Part shown: one piece after another, positions 17,829 through 26,034 of the stretch
Numbering within the stretch: the first letter of the stretch is position 1
Layout: each line of letters starts with the position of its first letter
Source: Actinophytocola sp963825445
Lineage (GTDB): Bacteria; Actinomycetota; Actinomycetes; Mycobacteriales; Pseudonocardiaceae
Direction of reading: 5' to 3'
NCBI GenBank assembly: GCA_963825445.1
Contig: CAWGTM010000024.1
Location: 496,001 to 560,000 of the forward strand
DNA length: 64,000 nucleotides
Notes under the pieces: generated by a model
Database searches by the model: none
Seen by the model: the letters and a program-made list of their open reading frames with translations, nothing else
Told to the model about the DNA's origin: nothing
Position numbers and translations under genes: made by a program

Positions 17829-18548
17829 TCAGGTCTGGGGGCCGGATCCGTTGGACGTGGCGGACTGGTGGACCCCGTCCACCATGATCTCCGGTAGACG
17901 TTCGGTCGAGCGGCGGACGGATTCGGTGGCTCGTTCGAGCGTGTCGCCCGCGCCCACCATCAGCGAGATCAGCTGGGACTCGAAGCAGCGGTCCGCGTCG
18001 CACGGGTCGACCAGATAGTCGCCGATCTCCAGGGTTACGAGGCCGTGGGTGGCCAGCCACATGTGATGAGCGATCACCATCGCGTCGCCCGGGCGGAAGC
18101 GGCCCGCGGAGATGCAGCGCGCCGCGCATTCGACCACGCGCGCCATGGTGAAACGGCCGTACTGGCGATCCTCGTCGGTCAGTTCGAAGCCGGCCAGCGA
18201 ACGGCCGCCGAACATGACCGAGTACAAGTTCGCGCTGGTGACGGCGGTGTGCCGGTACGCACGGCCGATGAGGGCCATGTCCATCACCGGGTCGTCGGAC
18301 CACCCTATGCGATCAAAGCTGTGCTCCAGGCGCGCGAAGCCCTCGTGCACGATCTCGCGCACCAGGCCGCTCATGCTGCCGAAGTGGGTGTACACCGCCA
18401 TGGTGGAGGTACCCGCCTCCGTGGCGATGCGTCTCGTGGACATCGCTTCGGGCCCCTCGCCGGCCAGCAGCTGGGCAGCGATGTGGATCAGTTCGACGCG
18501 CGTTGCCGGATCTCGGCGCCTGGGGCTCACCGTGTCATTCTTGCGCAT
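17829..18548 (-). CDS. TetR-family repressor
   Basis: The 239-residue protein has an N-terminal TetR HTH (RVELIHIAAQLLAGEGPEAM, then STRRIATEAGTSTMAVYTHF, residues 16-60) and a helical ligand-binding domain with TetR_C-like text. It diverges from the 98-residue gene at 18609 across 60 bases carrying a TAACA-N6-TGTTA operator, so autorepression and repression of that gene are probable. Part of the same element recurs before the paralogous gene at 45461, so it may control both. The effector could be a cluster product. Confidence 0.87.
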   Translation of the reverse strand: MRKNDTVSPRRRDPATRVELIHIAAQLLAGEGPEAMSTRRIATEAGTSTMAVYTHFGSMSGLVREIVHEGFARLEHSFDRIGWSDDPVMDMALIGRAYRHTAVTSANLYSVMFGGRSLAGFELTDEDRQYGRFTMARVVECAARCISAGRFRPGDAMVIAHHMWLATHGLVTLEIGDYLVDPCDADRCFESQLISLMVGAGDTLERATESVRRSTERLPEIMVDGVHQSATSNGSGPQT

Positions 18549-18575
18549 CGAGAGCGTGTCATAATGGAGCTACGG

Positions 18576-18593
18576 TAACACAACGATGTTATG
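18576..18593. promoter_or_regulatory. probable TetR operator
   Basis: TAACACAACGATGTTA (18576-18591) is an inverted repeat, TAACA-CAACGA-TGTTA, lying between the divergent TetR and small-protein genes. The 12-mer AACGATGTTATG (18582-18593) recurs with one change at 45414-45425 upstream of the paralogous small gene. Confidence 0.6.
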
Positions 18594-18608
18594 AGATGGG
18601 GTGCAGTC

Positions 18609-18905
18609 ATGAACGAACCCACAAGGTACAACGGTCTGCCTGCTCACTCTCGATTTCGTCTGGAACTGGGACTCGACGTCCTGGAGCCATGGGCGGACCA
18701 TGCGCCCCTCAGCATGAAGAACGCGGTCTACCAGGCCCTGCTCGCCATGGTCGACGGCTCGCTCTTCGGCAACTACCGGGTCATCGAGGACTACCAGCGG
18801 CCGAACGAGGTGTTCGTGATCGTCCGCGACGACCTGATGGTCAAGCTCCGGATCAACTGCATCGACTCGTTCAGCCTGCTGTACATCGGTCCGGTCAACC
18901 CCTGA
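18609..18905 (+). CDS. small conserved protein of unknown function, paralogue 1
   Basis: This 98-residue soluble protein has no signal peptide and starts at ATG 18609. It shares an architecture with the 103-residue protein at 45461: a basic/aromatic N-terminus (SRFRLELGLDVLEPWAD), a central NAVYQALLAMVDGSLFGNYRV and a C-terminal LMVKLRINCIDSFSLLYIG. The aligned core (NAVYxxLxAxxDGSxFxxY, then V/I-R-I and YIGxVNxP) shows clear common descent. I recall similar ~100-residue proteins in actinomycete genomes as domains of unknown function but cannot name the family with certainty. It is likely repressed by the divergent TetR. Possible roles such as ligand binding, resistance or regulation are open. 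Confidence 0.75.
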   Translation: MNEPTRYNGLPAHSRFRLELGLDVLEPWADHAPLSMKNAVYQALLAMVDGSLFGNYRVIEDYQRPNEVFVIVRDDLMVKLRINCIDSFSLLYIGPVNP

Positions 18906-18913
18906 CGGCCCAC

Positions 18914-18947
18914 CACGGCTCCGGCACGAGAAGGTGCCGGAGCCGTG
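18914..18947. terminator. bidirectional hairpin terminator
   Basis: CACGGCTCCGGCAC (18914-18927) pairs perfectly with GTGCCGGAGCCGTG (18934-18947) across a six-base loop. It lies between the convergent small-protein and SDR genes. Confidence 0.82.
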
Positions 18948-18959
18948 TGGGGTTAATAC

Positions 18960-19826
18960 TCAGGGCTGGGGAAAGAACTTCGTGAGGAAGATTTCCCAGG
19001 CCCGGTCCCCGAAGATCGCCCGCTGCGGCTTGAGCAGCCGCACGGGAACGCCGATCCGGTAGCGGATCTTCGGTTTGCGTGCGGTGATGGCCTTCTCGAT
19101 GACCTCGGCCACCTGGCCCGACCGCACCGCGGTACGGCCGCGGCCCTTGGGGTTGTCCACCTCGCGGTAGGCGCCGTGCCATTCCACGAAGTGCTCCCAG
19201 AACTCCTTGTACAGATCGCTGTCGGTATCCAGGTCGAGGTCACCGACAGTGGTGGGGACGAACGAGCCCAGGATCGGCGACGGCTCGATGATCGCCACGT
19301 CGATGCCCCACGGCCGCACCTCCTGCCGCAGCGAGTCGCTGATGGCCTCCAACGCGTGCTTCGTGGCCTGGTAGTAGCCGCGGCCGGGAGTGGCGAACAG
19401 GCCGAAGATCGACGACATCATGACGATCCGGCCGGCCCGCTGCGCACGCATGCCGGGCAGGACCAACTGCGTCATCCGGGACAGGCCGAACACGTTGGTG
19501 TCGAACTGGTGGCGCACCTGGTCGAGCGGGGTCTCGCCGACCGTGCCGTTGAGGCTGTACGCGGCGTTGTTGATGAGCACCCCGACCGCGCCGTGCTCCT
19601 CGGTGATCCGGTCCACCGCGGCGACCATCGACTCCTCGTCGGTGACGTCCAGCCGCATGGTGGTGATGCCCTCGTCGGCCAGGTCCTTCAGGCCCTCGAG
19701 GTTGCGCCCGGTGGCATAGACCGGCCAGCCGGCGCGGTGCAGCCGCAGAGCCGTGGCGCGACCGGTGCCGGAGGAGTGCCCGCCCTGCGAGTGGACCCCG
19801 GTGATCAGGACGGCGCGCGAACTCAT
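18960..19826 (-). CDS. short-chain dehydrogenase/reductase with extended cofactor loop
   Basis: The 288-residue classical-type SDR starts at ATG 19826, overlapping the AhpD gene by four bases. The catalytic residues are visible: MSSIFG (Ser) and YYQATKH (Tyr-xxx-Lys). NNAAYSLNG follows the NNAG pattern. The glycine-rich cofactor loop, usually TGxxxGxG, is expanded by about seven residues to TGVHSQGGHSSGTGRATA, which is unusual and could change cofactor binding. The C-terminal 60 residues extend beyond the minimal SDR core. It is the last gene of the ABC1-kinase/AhpD/SDR operon. A probable role is oxidation or reduction of a hydroxyl/ketone on the product or on a side group. Confidence 0.85.
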   Translation of the reverse strand: MSSRAVLITGVHSQGGHSSGTGRATALRLHRAGWPVYATGRNLEGLKDLADEGITTMRLDVTDEESMVAAVDRITEEHGAVGVLINNAAYSLNGTVGETPLDQVRHQFDTNVFGLSRMTQLVLPGMRAQRAGRIVMMSSIFGLFATPGRGYYQATKHALEAISDSLRQEVRPWGIDVAIIEPSPILGSFVPTTVGDLDLDTDSDLYKEFWEHFVEWHGAYREVDNPKGRGRTAVRSGQVAEVIEKAITARKPKIRYRIGVPVRLLKPQRAIFGDRAWEIFLTKFFPQP

Positions 19827-20428
19827 GCCGCCCCCTCGTCCGGGACCTCCTGCTGGGACACCCGGCTCGCGGCCACCGAGTAACCGAGGCCGAGGCCGTC
19901 GACCATGCGGGTGATGAAGTTGAACATCGAGGCCGTGAAGAACGCCTCGAGCAGCTCCTCGTTGGTCCAGCCGGCGTCCATGGCCCCCTTCCAGTCCTCG
20001 TCGGTGACCTTGTAGGCCTCGCGGCTCAGCTTGGTCAGCAGGTGCAGCAGGACCTTGGTCTTGTCGTCCACCGGCAGGTCGTCCGCGGACTCCGCCGACT
20101 CGACGGCCTTGGCCGTCTCCTCGGGGCCACCGAAGGCCTGGAAGAAGAAGTTGTGCGTGCCGACGCAGTAGGGGCACTCGTTCACCTTCGACGTCCACGC
20201 GGAGATCAGCTCGCGCGTCTGCCGCGGCAGGACACCGTCGAGGTACATCCCCTTGTAACCGGCGACCACCGCTTCGAGCAGGTCGGGCCGGGTGGACACC
20301 AGGCGGAACATGTCGGGGACGAACGGCAGGTTGGTGGCCTGCTTGACCTCTTCGTACAGCTCGGCCAGTCGGCCGGTGGCCTCGTCTTCGGCAACCAGCG
20401 GAACCCGGACGTGGGCTGTCATATCCAT
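19823..20428 (-). CDS. AhpD-like carboxymuconolactone decarboxylase-family protein
   Basis: The protein has 201 residues from ATG 20428, which is preceded by AAAGGTGAG. ATG 20446, overlapping the kinase stop, is a coupled alternative. The CxxC-xxxH redox motif of peroxidase-related AhpD proteins is present as NECPYCVGTHNFFFQAFG, followed by FNFITRMVDGLGLG near the C-terminus. These motifs also appear in the gene at 50138 (CAYCHGVHT, FNFMNRMVEG) and partly at 31058 (CPFCVTMHS, LNRMVN). Members reduce hydroperoxides or act on disulfides through the vicinal cysteines. It lies between the ABC1 kinase and the SDR, both overlapping. Confidence 0.85.
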   Translation of the reverse strand: MDMTAHVRVPLVAEDEATGRLAELYEEVKQATNLPFVPDMFRLVSTRPDLLEAVVAGYKGMYLDGVLPRQTRELISAWTSKVNECPYCVGTHNFFFQAFGGPEETAKAVESAESADDLPVDDKTKVLLHLLTKLSREAYKVTDEDWKGAMDAGWTNEELLEAFFTASMFNFITRMVDGLGLGYSVAASRVSQQEVPDEGAA

Positions 20429-20442
20429 TGTCGACTCACCTT

Positions 20443-21753
20443 TCATGCGGCGGACTGGGCATCACGGGGGGTGTTGCGGCGGCGCAGGACCGGCATGGCC
20501 TCGGCCTGGAAGTCGACGTCCGAGTCGAAAACCTTGATCATGCCCTCGATGACGAGCAGGGAGAGCAGCGGAAAGGCGAACTCGGGCGCCGGGAACAGGC
20601 CGTAACCGCGTTGGAGGTCGAACAGGCGCCCCGCGAACAGCGCCAGGTCGAACTCGCCGGACTTCGCGCCGGAGGACTCCGCCACCAGCTCGCTGAGCGC
20701 GTTGCGGAAGCCTTCCTGGTCGCAGTCCTCCGCGATCTCCGCGGCGCTGTCGATCACGATCTGACCGCACATCCAGCCGTCACCCATGGCCATGTTGATG
20801 AAGAAGTCCGCGAAGGACCGGCGCACCGGGTCGGGCAGTTGGATGACGAAGCCCGCGTCGAGCAGCACCAGGTCGGCGTCGTGGTCGAAGTACAGGTTGC
20901 CGGGGTGCAGGTCGCAGTGGACCAGGCCGTCCACGAAGAGCATCTCGTAGATCGTGGCCAGCACCGCGCGCACGACCGCGCGTCGGGCGTCGGCGTCCAG
21001 TTCGCCGGGCATGAAGCGCGTCAGCTCGTCGACGTACTCCATGACGACCGTCTCGTCGGTGCACAGTTCCGGCACCGGCGCGGGAATCCGCACGTTGTCG
21101 AACTCCGCGAGGTTCTCGCGCAGCGCGGCGAGCGCCTTGGCCTCGGCCCCGAAGTCCAGCTGCCGCAGGATCGCGCCGCCCACCTGGGCGTGCATGACCT
21201 TGAACGGCATCTTGCGGAGCTTGGGCAGGACGCCGAGCGCGCTCATCGCCGCCGCGGTCAACGTGAAGTCGCGGCGCATCATCTGTTCGATGCCGAGCCT
21301 GCGGACCTTCACGGCCACGCGCCGGCCGGAGTGCGTCACCGCCTCGTGGACGGTCGCGATGCTGCCGCAGGCCACCGGCTCCCACTCGAACTCGCGGAAC
21401 GGCCACGGCCGGTCGCGGTAGGCGCGGCGGACCACGCGCTCGATCCGACGCCTGCTCGGCGGTGCCGCGGCGTCGGTGAGGCGGGCCAACGGAGTGGTGA
21501 CCTCGTCGGGCAGCAGGTCCCGCCGGGTGCTCAGCAGCTGCCCGATCTTGATGTAGGACGGCCCGAGACGGGTCAGCATCCGGACCCACCGGTCGCCGTC
21601 GCGCAGTCCTCGATTGCTGTTCTCGCTGGTTTTCCTGCGCTGGAAGCGCGCTCTGGCCACGGAAGCACCGGTGACCAGGCCGTACCAGAACATGACAGCG
21701 CTGACCCAGCCGAAGCGCAGTATCAGGCCGGGGAGCGTGGTTATCGCCCTCAA
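20443..21753 (-). CDS. ABC1/UbiB (AarF)-family atypical kinase
   Basis: The 436-residue protein starts at TTG 21753 behind AGGGG. It carries the ABC1 signatures: the N-terminal KxGQ motif (PSYIKIGQLLSTRRDLLP), Ala-rich loop region (ACGSIATVHEA), the Lys (VAVKVRR), the catalytic loop LVHCDLHPGNLYF and the metal-binding LLDAGFV. Family members act in ubiquinone or lipid-quinone metabolism and are membrane-associated. There is a hydrophobic N-terminal stretch (LRFGWVSAVMFWYGLVTG). A UbiB kinase inside a polyketide cluster is uncommon. Overlapping coupling to the AhpD gene suggests a shared role in handling a hydrophobic, redox-active metabolite; that is inference. Confidence 0.88.
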   Translation of the reverse strand: MRAITTLPGLILRFGWVSAVMFWYGLVTGASVARARFQRRKTSENSNRGLRDGDRWVRMLTRLGPSYIKIGQLLSTRRDLLPDEVTTPLARLTDAAAPPSRRRIERVVRRAYRDRPWPFREFEWEPVACGSIATVHEAVTHSGRRVAVKVRRLGIEQMMRRDFTLTAAAMSALGVLPKLRKMPFKVMHAQVGGAILRQLDFGAEAKALAALRENLAEFDNVRIPAPVPELCTDETVVMEYVDELTRFMPGELDADARRAVVRAVLATIYEMLFVDGLVHCDLHPGNLYFDHDADLVLLDAGFVIQLPDPVRRSFADFFINMAMGDGWMCGQIVIDSAAEIAEDCDQEGFRNALSELVAESSGAKSGEFDLALFAGRLFDLQRGYGLFPAPEFAFPLLSLLVIEGMIKVFDSDVDFQAEAMPVLRRRNTPRDAQSAA

Positions 21754-21985
21754 GATCGACCCCTGTCGTCGGACTCACGAGGGCGACGGGGTGCCGCCCG
21801 ACCTCGATCGTCCCGACCCCGCGACCGCTCCGGCGACTTCCTCCGTGCGGAGGAAGGATGCGAAAGGGGTGGCAGGGCACGGAACGGCAACGTCGGAGAC
21901 GCGGCGGCACTTCCTCGAGTGACACGCTGGCGAGCAGTAGGCAGTAGTGCAGTCAGTGAAGTCGTCGACAGTGGAAGGCGGACCG

Positions 21986-22870
21986 ATGCCGAAGACCCGG
22001 ATGCCGCGCGCCGCCGCGGCGAGCCGTGTCACGCCGGAGAAGTGGGCGGAGGTCCGCGCTGTCCTGCGCGAGACCGGTGACCGGTTCGCCGACCTGACCC
22101 TGGCCGTGCCCGACCCGTCGGTCATGGCCACAAAGGACTGGTCGGTGGCGGACACGGCCGCGCACGTGACGGGTATCGCGTTGAACTACACGGCCATGGT
22201 CGACCAGAACGGACGGCCGTTGCCCGTTCCCGCGGTGCGCGAACACTTTCCGGTCACCACGGTCGACACAATCCACAGTGGACTAAATCCGGCGCAGCTC
22301 GCCGGATTCGTGGAGCGGGACCCCGTGAAGTTGGCGGGAATGCTGCGCGAGTCCATCGAGGACATCCTCGACACCACGGCCGACGCCGATCCGGAGCGCA
22401 TCATTCCCTGGCTCGGCGACTCGCGGCTGCCCATCGCCGGAGTGCTCGCGCACATGACGAACGAGCTGCTCATCCACGGCTGGGACGTCGCCCGTGCGGT
22501 CGGGGTGCCGTGGCGGATTCCCGACGAACAGGCCGCGTTGTTCTTCGAACTGTTCCTCGTCGAGGTCGTGCGGAACGGTTACGGCCATCTGCTGGACGAC
22601 GACCGTCCGGTACGCCCGGGACGCATCGTGGTGGAGTTCCACTCCGCCCACACCACCCCGGTGACGATGGTCCTGGACAACGGTGTGGCCACTGTGGAGG
22701 AAGCGGGCGGAGAGTGTGACGTCCGCATCCGGTTCCGGCCCGCGACGCTGAACCTGTTGCGGTTCCACCGGATCGGTTATCTCCGGGCGATCCTCTCCGG
22801 ATCGCTGATGGCGTGGGGCCGGCGGCCATGGCTGCTGCCGGCGTTCCTGCGCAAGGTGCGGATGCCCTGA
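21986..22870 (+). CDS. maleylpyruvate isomerase-family, mycothiol-dependent enzyme (DinB/MDMPI)
   Basis: The 294-residue protein starts at ATG 21986 behind GGAAGG. The N-terminal MDMPI_N/DinB four-helix domain has metal-ligand positions in DWSVADTAAHVTGIA and VLAHMTNELLIHGWDVAR. A C-terminal SCP2-like or MDMPI_C domain follows (VVEFHSAHTTPVTMVLDN, then CDVRIRFRPATLNLLRFHRI). Families with this arrangement use mycothiol as cofactor or donor in isomerisation or S-transfer. It is the first gene of a five-gene operon with the aryl-CoA enzymes. In this context it may conjugate or isomerise an electrophilic intermediate. Confidence 0.8.
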   Translation: MPKTRMPRAAAASRVTPEKWAEVRAVLRETGDRFADLTLAVPDPSVMATKDWSVADTAAHVTGIALNYTAMVDQNGRPLPVPAVREHFPVTTVDTIHSGLNPAQLAGFVERDPVKLAGMLRESIEDILDTTADADPERIIPWLGDSRLPIAGVLAHMTNELLIHGWDVARAVGVPWRIPDEQAALFFELFLVEVVRNGYGHLLDDDRPVRPGRIVVEFHSAHTTPVTMVLDNGVATVEEAGGECDVRIRFRPATLNLLRFHRIGYLRAILSGSLMAWGRRPWLLPAFLRKVRMP

Positions 22871-22913
22871 CATCTCGCCGCTTTTGTTCTCCCCGAGTAG
22901 GAAGGTCAGTTAC

Positions 22914-23732
22914 GTGATCACGTTCGACACGGTGAAGCTCGAGATCGAAGGCCCGGTCGCCACCATCTACCTGAACCGGCCGGACAAGAAGAACGCCATG
23001 AACCCCCAGATGCATCTGGACATGAACTCCGCGCTGGACGCGATCGAGGAGGCAGAGGACGTCAAGGCGGTCATCGTGACCGGCGGTGGCGACAGCTTCA
23101 GCTCCGGCATGGACCTGGAGGAGTGCTTCCTCGAGCCCTACGAGGACCCGCAGCGGTTCTACAAGACGAACCTCGTGGCGCTCAAGTGGTTCCAGCGGCT
23201 GAAGGCGTTCCCCGCGGTGACCATCGCCAAGGTGAACGGCTACGCGTTCGGCGGCGGGTTCGAGGTCACCGGTCTGTGCGACCTCGCGATCGCCGCGGAA
23301 GACGTCAAGTTCGGCCTGTCGGAGATCAACTTCGGCATCTTCCCGGCCGGCGGTGCCTCCTGGGCCGCGACCCACAACCTGCCCCGCAAGCAGGCGCTCT
23401 ACTACATCCTCACCGGCGCCACGATGACCGGTAAGCAGGCCGAGGAGTACGGGCTGGTGAACAAGGCCGTGCCCGCCGAGGAACTGGACGCCGAGACCGA
23501 GAAGCTGGTCGGCCGGATCGTCAACAAGAACCCGGTGACCCTGCGGCTGGCCAAGGAGGTCTACGAGCGCACCACGCACATGGACCTGCCCGAGGCCATC
23601 GACTACGACCAGGCGAAGCTGTGGGAGCTGGCGCGGCTCACGAACAACGAGTGGATCAACGTCGCGCTCGAGCAGTTCAAGAAGCGCAGCTACCGCCCCG
23701 GCCTCGACACGTACAAGCGGGACGTGGCCTGA
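22914..23732 (+). CDS. crotonase, hydroxycinnamoyl-CoA hydratase-lyase-like
   Basis: The 272-residue enoyl-CoA hydratase-fold enzyme starts at GTG 22914 behind AGGAAGG. It closely follows hydroxycinnamoyl-CoA hydratase-lyases (HCHL/Ech): FDTVKLEIEGPVATIYLNRP, SFSSGMDLEE (oxyanion hole), NGYAFGGGFEVTGLCDLAIA and GLSEINFGIFPAGG with the catalytic Glu. Those enzymes hydrate a feruloyl- or coumaroyl-CoA and retro-aldol cleave it to an aryl aldehyde plus acetyl-CoA. Its stop overlaps the start of the CoA ligase, so ligase and lyase are coupled as in phenylpropanoid degradation. An alternative is beta-oxidation-type hydration. Together they could supply an aromatic side group. Confidence 0.85.
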   Translation: MITFDTVKLEIEGPVATIYLNRPDKKNAMNPQMHLDMNSALDAIEEAEDVKAVIVTGGGDSFSSGMDLEECFLEPYEDPQRFYKTNLVALKWFQRLKAFPAVTIAKVNGYAFGGGFEVTGLCDLAIAAEDVKFGLSEINFGIFPAGGASWAATHNLPRKQALYYILTGATMTGKQAEEYGLVNKAVPAEELDAETEKLVGRIVNKNPVTLRLAKEVYERTTHMDLPEAIDYDQAKLWELARLTNNEWINVALEQFKKRSYRPGLDTYKRDVA

Positions 23733-25288
23733 TGATTTTCACCGGACCCCATCCGAGAGCGGAGATTCCCGACATCTCGTTGACGTCGTTCGTCCTGGCC
23801 AAGGCCGAGGAGAACGCGGCCACGGTCGCGGCGGTCGACGTCACGAGCGGGAGCACCTACACCTACGGCGAACTCGCGGCGTCGGTGCGGCACGCCGCGG
23901 CGACCCTGCCCTCTCTCGGGTTCGGCAAGGGCGACGTGCTGGCCATGCTCGCGCCGAACATGCCCGAGTACCCGATCGCCTACCACGCGGCGGTTCTGGC
24001 GGGCGGCGCCGTGATGTCGCTCAACCCGCTGGACACGGCCGAGGATCTCGCCTCCCACCTGAACGAGGCGGGTGCGCGCATCCTCGTGACCGTGCCGGCC
24101 GAGGTGGAGAAGGCGATCTCGTTGGCCGCCAGGACGTCGGTCGAGCACATCGTCGTGTTCGGGGAGACGGACAGCGACAGTGACCTGGTGGTGCCGTTCT
24201 CCTCGTTGATCGCCGCCAAGGGCGAGCCGGACGAGGTACCCGTCGAGCCGGCGGAGGACGTGGCGACCATCCTGCATTCCAGCGGCAGCACCGGCCACCC
24301 CAAGGGTGTCCTGCTGACGCACCGCAACATGGTCGCGAACGTGTACCAGACCAGTGTGGTCGCGCCGCTCGAAACGGGTGAGCGGGTACTCGCCGTGCCG
24401 CCGTTCCACCACGCGTTCGGGCTGATCATGGTGATGAACGCGAGCCTGCTGCAGGGCGCGACGCTCGTGACCATGTCGCGGTTCGAGCCGGAGACGTACC
24501 TGAAGGCGGTGGAGGAACACCGCATCACGCGGCTCTACATCGTTCCGACGATCGCCGTGCTGCTCGCCAAGAGCCCGATGGTGGACCAGTACGACCTGAC
24601 GTCGCTGCGTTCGATCGTGTCCGGCGGTGCCGCGCTCGATCCCGAGATCGCCAAGATGTGTCACCAGCGCCTGGGTTTCCACATCGGTCAGGGCTACGGC
24701 CTCACCGAGGGTCTGGTGTCGTTCATGCAGCTGCCCGACTCCGAGCCGACCGGTTCGGTCGGCGTGAACTCGCCCAACATCGAGTGCAAGATCGTCGATG
24801 TCACGACGGGCGAGGAGTTGGGACGCAACCAGGACGGCGAGATCCTCGTCCGGGGCCCGCACGTGATGAAGGGCTACCTCAACGCCGAGGAGGCCACGAA
24901 CAAGGTGCTCGAGCCGGACGGCTTCCTGCACACCGGCGACCTCGGCCACGTCGACGACAACGGTGAGCTGTTCATCGTCGATCGCATCAAGGAGCTCATC
25001 AAGTACAAGGGACAACAGGTGTCTCCTGTGGAGCTCGAGGCGATCCTCATGCAGCACCCGAAGGTCACCGACGCCGCCGTGGTCGGCGTGCCCGACGAGG
25101 AGGCCAGCGAGATCCCGAAGGGCTTCGTGGTGGTGAACGCCCCCACGACGGCCGAGGAGATCATGGCTTTCGTCGCCGAACGCGTCGCGCCGTACAAGAA
25201 GGTCCGACAGATCGCGTTCATCGACGAGATCCCCCGCACGCCGGTCGGCAAGACCGAACGCCGCAGTCTGCGGGACCGCGCCGCCTGA
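23732..25288 (+). CDS. 4-coumarate-CoA-ligase-like acyl/aryl-CoA synthetase
   Basis: The 518-residue ANL-superfamily enzyme starts at ATG 23732, overlapping the preceding stop (TGATG). Adenylation motifs are visible: ILHSSGSTGHPKGVLLTHRN, GQGYGLTEG, LHTGDLGHVDDNGELFIVDR and the C-terminal catalytic Lys in PRTPVGKTERR. Overall it tracks plant/actinobacterial 4-coumarate:CoA ligases (VPPFHHAFGL, FELLPY-like loop). It should activate an aryl-propenoic or benzoic acid for the preceding crotonase or for transfer to the product. Length is normal, and I see no missing motif. Confidence 0.9.
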   Translation: MIFTGPHPRAEIPDISLTSFVLAKAEENAATVAAVDVTSGSTYTYGELAASVRHAAATLPSLGFGKGDVLAMLAPNMPEYPIAYHAAVLAGGAVMSLNPLDTAEDLASHLNEAGARILVTVPAEVEKAISLAARTSVEHIVVFGETDSDSDLVVPFSSLIAAKGEPDEVPVEPAEDVATILHSSGSTGHPKGVLLTHRNMVANVYQTSVVAPLETGERVLAVPPFHHAFGLIMVMNASLLQGATLVTMSRFEPETYLKAVEEHRITRLYIVPTIAVLLAKSPMVDQYDLTSLRSIVSGGAALDPEIAKMCHQRLGFHIGQGYGLTEGLVSFMQLPDSEPTGSVGVNSPNIECKIVDVTTGEELGRNQDGEILVRGPHVMKGYLNAEEATNKVLEPDGFLHTGDLGHVDDNGELFIVDRIKELIKYKGQQVSPVELEAILMQHPKVTDAAVVGVPDEEASEIPKGFVVVNAPTTAEEIMAFVAERVAPYKKVRQIAFIDEIPRTPVGKTERRSLRDRAA

Positions 25289-25318
25289 CGCAAGTCGAGA
25301 GTATGGAAAGGAGTTCCG

Positions 25319-26020
25319 ATGAACCTGCCAGACGTTGTTTCCCGTGAGGAGTGGCTGGCGGCCCGCACGGAGTTGCTGGAGAAGGAAAAGGAAGTCACCA
25401 AGGCACGCGACATGATCGCCGAGGAGCGTCGCAGGCTGCCGATGGTGAAGGTGGACAAGGACTACACCTTCGAGGGCCCGAACGGCGAGACCCTGAAGCT
25501 GATCGACCTGTTCGAGGGACGCCGCCAGCTCATCATCCGGCACTACATGTACGCCCCCGGCGACGAGGTGGGGTGCCCCGGCTGTTCCATGCAGGCGGAC
25601 AGCGTCGGCGACCTCTCGCACATCTGGGCCAGGGACACCACCTTCGCGATGGTCTCCCGCGCTCCGGTGGCGGACTTCGCGCCGTTCAAGAAGCGCATGG
25701 GATGGGACATTCCGTGGTACTCGTCGTTCGGCAGTGATTTCAACTACGACTACGAGGTGAGCAGTGCGGACGGCGAGTCGCCCGGGGTGAGTGCTTTCAT
25801 CCGCGACGGTGACGACGTCTTCCACACGTACTCGGTCTACGATCGCGGTGGCGAGATCTTCAAGAACTTCTACAACTACCTCGACATCACGGCGCTTGGC
25901 CGCCAGGAGGACCAGCTCGAGCACCCCTGGGACTGGTGGCGGTTCAAGGACGAGTACGACGACGACAACGCGACCGTGGCAGGCAACAACCACTGGAACG
26001 GCACGAGGTTCCAGTCGTAG
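25319..26020 (+). CDS. DUF899 family protein, copy 1
   Basis: The 233-residue protein starts at ATG 25319 after AAAGGAG. It shows the DUF899 (thioredoxin-like) pattern: EEWLAARTELLEKEKEVTKA, RRRLPMVKVDKDYTFEGPNG, LFEGRRQLIIRHYMY, the CxxC in GCPGCSMQADSVGDL, ARDTTFAMVSRAPVADFAPF and GWDIPWYSSFGSDFNYDYEV. The fold is expected to be peroxiredoxin/thioredoxin-like, with the CPGC pair as possible redox centre; no reaction is established. A second copy lies at 34524-35291, and the two align over their full length. It sits in the aryl-CoA operon between ligase and SDR. Confidence 0.88.
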   Translation: MNLPDVVSREEWLAARTELLEKEKEVTKARDMIAEERRRLPMVKVDKDYTFEGPNGETLKLIDLFEGRRQLIIRHYMYAPGDEVGCPGCSMQADSVGDLSHIWARDTTFAMVSRAPVADFAPFKKRMGWDIPWYSSFGSDFNYDYEVSSADGESPGVSAFIRDGDDVFHTYSVYDRGGEIFKNFYNYLDITALGRQEDQLEHPWDWWRFKDEYDDDNATVAGNNHWNGTRFQS

Positions 26021-26034
26021 CGGGAGGACACACC

